From: Diphasiastrum complanatum
Taxonomy: Eukaryota; Streptophyta; Lycopodiopsida; Lycopodiales; Lycopodiaceae
Assembly (NCBI GenBank): GCA_029204225.1
Contig: CM055102.1
Location: forward strand, 381,501-445,500
Reading direction: 5' to 3'
Length of the DNA: 64,000 bases
In this document: positions 55,340 through 64,000 of the stretch, in pieces
How the letters are laid out: the number at the start of each line of letters is the position of its first letter
Numbering within the stretch: the stretch's first letter is position 1
Notes under the pieces: generated by a model
Databases searched by the model: none
Seen by the model: the letters and a program-made list of their open reading frames with translations, nothing else
What the model was told of the DNA's origin: nothing
Translations under genes and position numbers: made by a program

Positions 55340-56930
55340 AAGTGTCAAGATTAGGTTTGATGAGTGACTAATTTCAAAGTGTTGGCATGAGGTCAAAGGA
55401 CCAATCAAAAGAGAGATTTTCATGTATATGGTCCAATCAAATTAGAGGAGTCTTAAGTCACTCATGGATTATAATTTACAGTTTCCTATCAATAAGTTTT
55501 TTAAAGTCAATTTGTTAAGTGGTTTTAACTTCAAGACTAAATCAAATGTTTGTGCAATGAAGTAGACTACATAATAATTGGTTATTATTCTCTTGATGGC
55601 AAGCACTCCATGTTGCATTACAATATAAGTAGCTTGACATCTTATTCTAATTATACATGGTGACCAAAAATCATAATGCCAAAGAGACCCATTTTTCTTA
55701 AAGAAAAAAATTCTCCATATCTAAAATGCTCAATAAAAGTATATTATTATCTTAAATAAAAATCTATTTCAATTAAAAATCGTAACAATGTGGACTAGCA
55801 CTTGAACCTTGACTCATTCTTCCTTCCACTTAGCTTCCATGGAAAAAATATTGTGGTACACAAAGTACACACATGTGAGTTGTGATTAGAGGTTAAAACC
55901 AAGGTTTTTGCAACCTTATAGTGACTTACACAAAGTTATATCAAGATCCACAAAGGTCTTCATCACTATCTATTTCACTCTCCTCACCAATGTCAATAAT
56001 GCTTGGAAAAATTGTCTTGTCTGATTCACCAAGAATAAAGCACTCAAGCTTGAGCTAAAAATCAACTTTCTCAGATCCAAACACTACTTCTAGACTCACT
56101 TAGGTCTAATTCACTCTCTCCTTGAGAGCTGATAAGGATCAAAAGAGATTTGAAGCCAGACTACTTGCCAATTTTTCACGCTATTGACTACTCTTGAGAA
56201 AATCAATGAGCACAAAGTAGATTGAACTTCTCAGCCCTCCCTAAGTTCTTTTCCAGAATTTTGCCACTAGAAACTTACTTGAAATGCACAAAGATTCAAG
56301 TAGCAAGATCCCCTTGATCTTGATTCAAAACAACTTTTTTTCTTTTGGAAGGTCTCTACAAAACAAAGCTCAAGAAAATTGGTTTTGATTCGAACCTAGA
56401 AACTCACAAAGGCTTCACTTGTCTTGATTACCTCAAATTTGACTTTTAGCCCTATCTTTGGACTTCTAATCACAGTTTAGATGAGATTCTATCAAAGACT
56501 TATGAAATCCTATCAATTTTCACCATTTTTGGACAAAAACATGACTAAATCTCACAAAAACTTCTCGATGTACTTTCAAGACCTGTAAAAAAATTTTAGA
56601 GGACCTGACTTTAGCCTAGATTAGTTAGATCTCATGATATGTCAAATCTAATCAATGGCACTCACACTTGGTGGCTTTTGCTAAGATTAGCACCAAAAAT
56701 CTCATCAAGAACTCAAAAATTGAATTCTTAGTGATCAAATGAATATCATGTAATAAATGCAGGTTCAGAGGTGACCACACGTGTGAAAAGTGTAGATTTG
56801 TATCCCTACCAAGTTTGGAATCAAAGTCCCTCACCAAAATCAAGATTCTAGCTCGCCCTCTCAATACTAGTTTTTAGCACCAAAACTTGCTAAAATGGAT
56901 TTGCTTTTGATCAATGTCTTATGCTCTTGT
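55340..56930. other. AT-rich DNA, likely internal remnant of an LTR element
   Basis: It lies downstream (minus sense) of the LTR and primer site at 56935-57390, so part may be its internal leader. No gag or pol motif is visible. Confidence 0.4.
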
Positions 56931-56934
56931 ACTT

Positions 56935-57390
56935 GGCTCTGATACCATGTGAAATTATTGTTGTACTTTAGGACCATAAATGGATTCACAAAAGATCCAC
57001 AAGAGTAATTGGGGTGCCTGCTTTACAACCTATCAAAAAACTAGACACAAAAAAATTGATCTAGATTGGCAATTTGACAATCAACAAGCAAGAACAATCA
57101 ATATCATTGATCAATCACTGAATCCAGCATGGCACATGTGTACTATAGGCTATAGTACGTCCTGCAAGCTGAGAAACAAGTACAGATTGATTTGGTTGCA
57201 TTTGCATCACAAAAACTTAATGTACAATGTGGAGTAGCTCGAGATTGCCAATGAGCTCCAAAAATAATCTATCTTCTCACTATGGGAGCTTGGAATACAT
57301 AGCAAATGTGACTTCCTTTGTGAAGTTAGGTGGATTTCCAGCATGCAATAAGGAAGCTAACTTGGCTCTCTTGCCCTATTTTTATTTATA
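56935..57390 (-). mobile_element. Copia-type 5' LTR with primer site
   Basis: Minus strand LTR ending AATTTCACA (56948) directly abuts TGGTATCAGAGCC (56947-56935), an initiator tRNA-Met primer site. The LTR is related to 60899-61325: shared GGACCATAAATGGAT, GATCCACAAG, ACTTCCTTTG.GAAGTTAGGTG and TCTTGCCCTA. The start (upper limit) is where similarity ends and is approximate. Confidence 0.65.
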
Positions 57391-57399
57391 TTGTTATAT

Positions 57400-59600
57400 G
57401 GAGACATTCAGGACTTTTGAATCTGTTTGCACGTTTATTCATTGTTCAATTTGCGTTGCCAATAGACTACATACTTTGTAGAGAAGAATGTAGATGCAAG
57501 CCATCAGTTTGGATTTTTTAATATTTATGATAGACAACAGTTGTCTAAATAGGTAAACCTTTTGCAAATGGGTTATTGTTGTAAGGTGGAACATAGTATG
57601 CAAGTGCTTCAAACATATTCACTAATTAGGAAGTCTAGATATGAACTTTGTACAAGCCAATATATCCTCCCCCCTTAATATACTCATCACTTTATTAATA
57701 TATTTATGCTAGGGAAAAAGCTATTATACTCAAAAAAATTATTGCATTTAGAAGACAATTTATCTTTTTTCTTGTCGAATTTACACATAACAATGAAGAT
57801 ATAAACAAAAGATATAATGTACTTTTTGAAGAAAATCAAAAGTTTGACACCTAGAAGTTCTAACAAGTGCATGTTGTTTTTTTTTTTTTTGGATTCATCA
57901 CGTTTTGATAAAGTCTCATTGTCTTTGTCTACGACTAGATTCGTTTGTATTGAGTAGGACATAGATATTTTGCAAATTATCTATTTTGTAAACTCAACGT
58001 CATCTTACACCCTAGGGATGTGATCAGCAAGGTTTGATAGGAGATTGTCTACATATATAATGTAAGAATCCATTATCACTATCCATATCATCCTAGTTTG
58101 CTCCTAGATTATGTACCTAGGTATGGTGAACTTTCATTATCACTTTAAATCAAATTGAGATCACCTTGAATTTTTTTTTTATGCTGATCTAGTTGCATAA
58201 ATTTGTGTGAGTACAAAATGTAGTATATCCCTTATGATGATATTATGGCCTACTTGACACTATAATATTTTGCACACAATCAAGTACATGTAGAGGCATA
58301 CACTACATGGTTATGTAAGGCCTTCATATTCTATTTGAATTCTAGTTTTGTTGATTGTTTAGTCAAGATATTTATGTTAGTATAACTTAGAGGATCAAGT
58401 AGTAGAGATAGGACATAATTGGTATCAATAAAACATCAGGTGGGATAATTTGTAAGCACACATGTTATTTTGTAATGTTAAGAGCTAATCAAATTTATTG
58501 AATATAAACAAAGCTATATTTATGTACAGTAAGAATTGAAGGAATGAAACTTGCTAGTTCTCATAAATTGTTCTTATATTATATATATCAGTTGCACTTT
58601 TAATAAGTTTATTCAATTCATCTTTGATCATATACTTCAACTATGATTCATCATTTCCCAAAGCAACGTATGAAATCATAGGCAATTGGAGAGTAAGCCT
58701 ACCAATGAAAGAAGAAGCCACATAAGATACAAGGGGTACATCAATTGAGCAAGATATTTAAGATTACTAGTTATCAATTGAGCACACAATATTGACCTTA
58801 ACTTTATGTGAGAAATAAAACTATAAAGGTACACCACTAGCACCGACTTCATGTGAGATATTAGTAGAACACCAAAAGGGTTTGGTAGGGTTAATCTAGT
58901 AAAAGACAAGCCTATATTCGTGGATGAAGAACATCTCACACAAATTTTGTGCCACACTTAAATGGCACAAAGCAACACCCAATCCAGTGGATGATAGTGC
59001 ACATAAAGCGCAGTTGCGGGCCACAAACTCATCCCCACTGTTGGAAAGAGGTGATAAGATGAAAGAAAATAATTCGACAAAGTCGAAGTAGATAGACGAC
59101 CTCATCGAGTGTGGTGGAAGAAACCTTCTTTCTTGTGCATGACTACGCCTATCAATATTGAACAAAAGTAGTGATAGAAATCACGTTCAATCTTTAGCAA
59201 CTAACTTTGAAATCGCTAGCAACTAAGTGATTACGTAGCCAAACATAAAGCATTGAATTATCAGACAAATAATAAGAGATTATCGGTTACAAAAGAATTA
59301 CAGAAATTTATACATACTTATATGATATTGAATGCAATAAATGATAGATTGATTTAGTGAAAGAAACAAATCAGAATGGAAATGAGCACAAAGGAATTGC
59401 GGATCAAAGTCGCGTGCTCTAAGCTATCTCTGAGTAACTGTAACTTTGTCTGAATTAAGCACTTCCACTAATAAGCAGTAAGCGCAATAGCAAACTCTAA
59501 ATCAACTCTAAAGAACTGAGCTAGAATGCTCAAGATTGTTCAAGCTTGAAAACTTGTGTTAACAACTGTGCAAACACAGAGAAAATATTAAAAAATAAAT
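57400..59600. other. AT-rich intergenic DNA
   Basis: No gene, RNA or clear element found. Confidence 0.5.
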
Positions 59601-59620
59601 AAATAAAACTCCTTGGCATG

Positions 59621-60222
59621 TGTTTTGTAAGCCCACATGTGAGTATTTGCCAATAAACTTCTACTATGGCATGTGTTTTGTAAGTCCATGGGTAGAAGCT
59701 TAAAATAATAAAATAACTTAAACTTAGGATTAGAACTTAGACTCAAGAAACTTAAGCTTAGAAATATTTGTCTTAAGTTATCTTAAGTTTCAAAGTTAGA
59801 AACTTTTAAAGTTCTAAGTCCTAAGTTAGGAGTTCTAGAATGGCTAGCTTTAAATTAATCCCATAAATTAGTGAATACTTATGGAAGACTCTCCTTGCTA
59901 TAAAAGGAGAGGTATTTGCCATGTACACAACACTTTTGAGATTAAGCTATCTTGCTATTATTTGGAGAATTATCTTTCCATTTATTTTGTGTTCCCATTG
60001 GAAGGTGCATAGCTTGAGGGAAGGTGCTTGGGCCTCCTCTTGTCTCCTTTCATTGGTTTTTATTGTGGCATGCTTCTAATTGTTTATTGTTTAGTGTTAG
60101 CCACAATCTATTATTTCTATTTCCCTTTTGGGTGTTAATTTAGATGTGTAGAGCCTTTTTTGGCTCTCTTGTCATACCTCACTTGATCTTGTTGAGTTGT
60201 TGGTCTCTCCTCCTACAACAAT
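59621..60222 (+). mobile_element. Possible solo LTR with TATA box
   Basis: Starts TGTGTTTTGTAAGCCCACAT and ends CTCCTCCTACAACA (TG...CA). It has GCTATAAAAGGAGAGG at 59898-59913, a typical LTR promoter, and a downstream CT-rich segment. A direct repeat of TGTGTTTTGTAAG lies at 59672. No target duplication is clear. Confidence 0.4.
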
Positions 60223-60898
60223 ATCCAAAACATCATTCATGTCAAGAAGTGATTCCATCCTCACTTTCCACTATGAGTAGTTACTTAAGGTAAGCCTATC
60301 ATTGCCTTCCAACATGAATCCACCACTTGTAGCCACGTTGCAATGACTTGATCAAAGCATGCATCTTATGGAACCTGGCCAATGCTCTCCCCTCTCTGCT
60401 CAATATTTTCAATGGTGCTAGGAGGCTTCTATGAGCAACCTATTTACTTCGGCCCCCTTCCGCACTTTTGTCATCTTGTTGTTATGTCCATGACCAATAA
60501 ATAGGATACAATATACTCCTAGTCTTGAATACACGGTACTCCAGAAAAAAAAGCTGTTAGTTGTGCCATGTCATACTGGACGTGACCCGAAAGTAACTAA
60601 TATTCTTGTGAGTCCCAAAAACACACTAAATGGAGTTTAGACAAGGTATGAGACAGTGTATGCATGTGTAGAGTTATCAATAGCAATTCTATGAATAGTT
60701 GGTTCATGCTTAGGACTCTATTCTAGGTGAATCTATGTATCGAAAACTTAGGGCTATGCATGGCTATGTGCCCAGGATGCTTTTGGCTCTATATATTGGG
60801 TCCAAACTCGCCCTACTCCTCATTATGGTTGTGGATTCATTGCTAGGCTCTCACTCTACATTCATGCTTCTTGTTCCTTGTCTTGCGGGTGAGGCTTT

Positions 60899-61440
60899 TG
60901 TGAAAAGTGTAGTACTAAGGACCATAAATGGATCTTTGAATGATCCACAAGGTTGATTGTGTGCTTGTTAAACAATCTATCAGATACTAGTCATCAGAAA
61001 ACAAGATCTAGTTTAGCAGCTTGATATAAAACAAGTAGAGACAATCAGGAACTTGATCATAAACTGTAATTCGAGTTTCTCACGTGTGAAGATCAAGCTG
61101 TAGTACGGCCTGTAGACAGAGTTTGAAGTGTGCCAAAGCTTGGTTTCATTGGAATCAATAGCAATCACAATACATAGAGAGAAAATCCGTGAGGCTCCAA
61201 AAAGTTTCTATCTTCACACTATGGAAAACGAGAATACATAGTAAAAGACACTTCCTTTGCAAAGTTAGGTGAAAATACAACATGTAGTAAGGAAGTAGAC
61301 TCAACTTTCTTGCCCTAATGTGAAAACCCTAGCCTAGATCCAAGAGTCATGCTTGGTAGGTGCATGGTAGGTACAAATCTCATTATAAATCAAGGTCTAG
61401 ATCCTAGAAAGAAAGAATCACTTTTAAATGGACACAACCA
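60899..61440 (-). repeat. Copia 3' LTR
   Basis: Minus strand; ends TTTTCACA at 60899. It is homologous to the LTR at 56948-57390, and lies downstream of the RNase H stop of the element on its right. The start is uncertain: similarity to the other LTR stops near 61325, while a purine-rich stretch before TTGTGTCC suggests about 61440. Confidence 0.55.
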
Positions 61441-61541
61441 CTCTTCTTGAATCATGGTAACCTACCTTAGGTGTGGATTTACAAGTGACACTTTGGCCAT
61501 TCAAGTGACTAACAAAAATTATTGACAAAATGTACAATATT

Positions 61542-62042
61542 CTACATGGCTAGATTTGCCAATGTAGGCAATTTTTCACACTCCTCCTCAAATCTAGCCT
61601 TGGAAACAACAACACTTTTATCAATCACTCCAATTGAAGATCTAAGCTTGACAAATGAATCTTTAGGTAAATATTTAGTAAACAAATCAGCCAAGCAACT
61701 TGATGATGACACATGTTGGAGCTTGATCTCTTTGGCTTGCACTTTCTCCCTCACGAAATGATGAGCAATCTCGATGTGTTTGCTCCTTGCATGGAATGTA
61801 GGATTAGTTGCAAGTGATTGGGCTGATTGGTTGTCATAGTAGATGATAGGAATCTTTTTCTCCATGACATGAAGCTCCACCAATAGCCTTTTGAGCCACA
61901 AGACCTCCTTGCATGTTGATGTCAAGGCCTTGTATTCGGATTCTGTTGAAGATAAGGAGATGGTATCTTGCTTTTTGGAAAGCCATGATACTACTTCTTC
62001 ACATAGAAAGGTGGCAAAAGCACTTGTTGATCTTCTATCCAC
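61542..62042 (-). pseudogene. Copia RNase H
   Basis: 166 residues: RRSTSAFATFLCEEVVSWLS, KQDTISLSSTESEYKAL, YYDNQSAQSLATNPTFHARS and LADLFTKYLPK. Catalytic Glu in TESEY and Asp in DNQSA are present. The ORF is intact to its stop at 61542. Confidence 0.88.
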
Positions 62043-62046
62043 TTTG

Positions 62047-62343
62047 TCACCTGGCTCTTAACCCAAGATTAGTCCCTCTATAGAAAATGCCAAAATTCTT
62101 AGTAGATGAGATGTACCTAAGAACTCTTTTGGCCATCTTCCAATGTGAAACTAGAGGACTTTGCATGATTTGACTTAACTTTCCAACACTATAACTAAGA
62201 TCAGGTCTAGCTATAGTTAAATAAATCAAGGAGCCAATAAGCCTTCTATATAATGTGATATCCTCAAAGGATGCTTCATCACCATCAATAGATGCTTTTA
62301 CATGTTGCTCCATTGGTATCTCAATGTCTTTACAATTCTTCAT
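62047..62343 (-). pseudogene. Copia RT C-terminal part
   Basis: 98 residues: SLIYLTIARPDLSYSVGKLS, HWKMAKRVLRYISSTKNFGI. Separated from the palm ORF by a stop near 62372 and from RNase H by a frame break at 62043. Confidence 0.85.
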
Positions 62344-62415
62344 TCCAAATCTATCTAGGATGGATGTAGCTTATTAAGATTGACAAATAAAGCTAAAATC
62401 ACATCCTCTAATAAC

Positions 62416-63078
62416 CTATATTCCAAGAATGAAGCTTAATAGGCCGAGATCTGCCATCTTAAACACTTTTGCTAAAGCAATTTTTACATCTTTAATTCCA
62501 TCTAGATCATTACCACTCAAGATAATGTCATCTACATACAAAACAAGAATAATGATCATGTCATCATGAAATCTTATGTACAATGATGGATCATAGGCAC
62601 TCATTACAAAATTGATGGAAATGAGAAAAGAGTTTAGCCTAGAGTACCGTGCTCTAGGTGCTTGCTTGAGCCCATAAAGGCTCTTCTTCAAGAAACACAC
62701 CTTTCCTTCATGCTTTGCATTGATGAAGCCCTCGGATTGGCTCACGTAGATCTCTTTCTCCAAGTAACCATTGAGGAATGCATTTGTGAAATCAAGTTGG
62801 AATAGCTCCCGATTGAAGATTGTAGCAAGACTAATGATCAACTTGATAGTAACAAGCTTAGCCATAGGAGCAAAAGTCTCATCATAATCAATGCCTTTGG
62901 TTTGTAAAAAACCTTTGGCTACAAGCCTAGCTTTATGCTTACTTATTGATCCATCTTGATTATACTTCAATCTAAATACCCACTTGCAATCAAGATGTTT
63001 CTTCCCTTGAGGAAGATCCACAAGATCCCAAGTATGATTCTCAATGAGAGCATCATACTCTACTTGCATAGCATCCAT
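62416..63078 (-). pseudogene. Copia reverse transcriptase palm
   Basis: 220 residues: MDAMQVEYDALIENHTWDLV, CKWVFRLKYNQDGSISKHKA, FLQTKGIDYDETFAPMAKL, FQLDFTNAFLNGYLEKEIYV, KSLYGLKQAPRARYSRLNSF and the active-site LYVDDIILSG. Motif A Asp and the YVDD pair are kept. Confidence 0.9.
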
Positions 63079-63297
63079 CCAACTTTTAGATTAACAAGCA
63101 TTTTCATAGCATGTTGGCTCATCTAACATTGAAGTAAGAAAGGTGTAAGATGTGAAAGATGATGAGCCTTCCCTTTGATCACCTTGACCATCATAGGTGA
63201 GCCTCAATGGCTCGGTCCTTGCCCTTGTAGTTAAGGCCTTAGCACACTCACAAAGAGATCTATTCCTTCTCTCACTCACTCCATTTTGTTGAGGAGT

Positions 63298-63510
63298 TTA
63301 TGGACATGACAATTCCCTCTTTATGCCATTAGAACTACAAAAGTCAATCAACTTATTGGAGATATATTCACCTCCATTATCACTCCTTAATATCTTAATA
63401 TTGGTAATAAGTTGATTTTCTACCAAAGTCTTGAACTTTACAAAAGAATCAAACACCATAGATTTTGCTAGACAAGAGGTACATCCAACAATATCTAGAA
63501 TAGTCATCAA
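63298..63510 (-). pseudogene. Copia integrase core
   Basis: 70 residues: FVKFKTLVENQLITNIKILR, SDNGGEYISNKLIDFCSSNG. Then TAA at 63296 ends the frame; the next block 63279-63091 continues with ERRNRSLCECAKAL, the conserved ERKNR helix region. Confidence 0.85.
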
Positions 63511-63646
63511 TGAAGATTACATAATACTTGGCACCACCATTAGGCTCTTGTCAAAAGCTATGAACATCCGAATGTATGAGTTCAAGAGGAGAGCTTGATC
63601 TTGATGTAGATCTTGAGAAGGGTAGTTTGTGAGCCTTTGAGAGGCT

Positions 63647-63993
63647 TCATGCTTCACATCTCTTCCCACACTTTGACAAATGCTTGGGGAGTCCAACTAC
63701 AAGCTCCTTTGTAACCATAGATTCCATGGCTTTGAAGTTGGGGTGGCCCAACCTTTTGTGCCATAGGTCCACCTTTGATAACTCCACCTTTGCCAAGTTA
63801 ACACTCTCCACTACAATATTAGCATCAAGCTTAAACAATCTCCTTGCTTAAAGCCTTTGGCTATACATTCATCATTTCTAAGGATGGAACAAATTCCATG
63901 CCTAAATTGTACATCAAGGCCATTATCCATTAATTGGCCAACACTAAGCAAATTCTTGGTTAACTGAACATAAAGAGCATTCTCAAGATTCAT
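63647..63993 (-). pseudogene. Copia protease end and GAG-pre-integrase domain
   Basis: Two overlapping frames (63993-63811 and 63838-63647). NLENALYVQLTKNLLSVGQL, then KVDLWHKRLGHPNFKAMESM, the HHCC-type segment before integrase. A frameshift lies near 63820-63838. Confidence 0.8.
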
Positions 63994-64000
63994 CCTTTTG

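Larger units (their letters stand above)
60899..64000 (-). mobile_element. Ty1/Copia element, integrase to 3' LTR, running off the window
   Basis: Minus strand order: protease tail and GAG-pre-integrase (63993-63647: NLENALYVQL, LWHKRLGHPNFKAMESM), integrase (63510-63298: KILRSDNGGEYISN), RT (63078-62416), RT end (62343-62047), RNase H (62042-61542) and the 3' LTR. Stops between blocks (such as 63079-63300 and 62344-62415) make it defective. The 5' half lies beyond 64000. Confidence 0.88.

Noticed and set aside
60735-60956. 73-residue ORF with hydrophobic stretch
   Set aside because: It runs into the Copia LTR end and has no homologous features.

Overview
The window is plant nuclear DNA dominated by decayed transposable elements. 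Two host genes are split into many small GT-AG exons. There are LTR retrotransposons with tRNA-iMet-type primer sites (a chromovirus and several Copia elements), L1-like LINEs, Helitron-like ends, telomere-like repeats of TTTAGGG type and very long dinucleotide microsatellites. There are no operons, ribosome binding sites or bacterial features. The Hip gene structure, a 20 kb intron and the LINE type suggest a large-genome land plant. I lean towards a fern or other non-flowering lineage, but that is inference and weakly held.

Layout. 1-3030: a decayed L1-like LINE (+), carrying a 290-bp palindromic insertion. 3704-29213 (+): a Hip/FAM10-type Hsc70-interacting protein gene (acidic linker, three TPRs, charged helix, GGMP repeats, C-terminal STI1/DP module). 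Its first exon is off the left edge or lost. Its 20.4-kb intron (7387-27767) is a nested transposon deposit: LINE copies, two ORF1-only 'half-LINEs', one Helitron end, a telomere-like patch, a 5.7-kb chromovirus (15638-21360, minus), Copia pieces and an LTR with primer site. 31700-32330: two more Helitron 3' ends. 34514-36600: decayed Copia (minus). 40672-46517 (+): a complete five-exon gene, 288 aa, joining a RanBP2-type zinc finger, a Gly/Ala-rich hydrophobic region and a C-terminal RING-H2 finger (NIP-like E3 ligase). Its first intron holds a Gypsy integrase fragment. 46520-60900: AT-rich intergenic DNA with LTR remnants, a Copia gag fragment and one unexplained ORF. 60899-64000: a Copia element (minus) running off the right edge.

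The two host genes both concern protein quality control (Hsp70 co-chaperone; ubiquitin ligase), but nothing shows they work together. The part most worth a second look is the LINE family. It has an L1-like ORF1 (coiled coil, RRM-like, C-terminal domain, no zinc knuckle) that reads in frame into the endonuclease, a shared 3' tail with a small hairpin followed by a CT/TTTC microsatellite, and at least two ORF1-only derivatives with the same tail.
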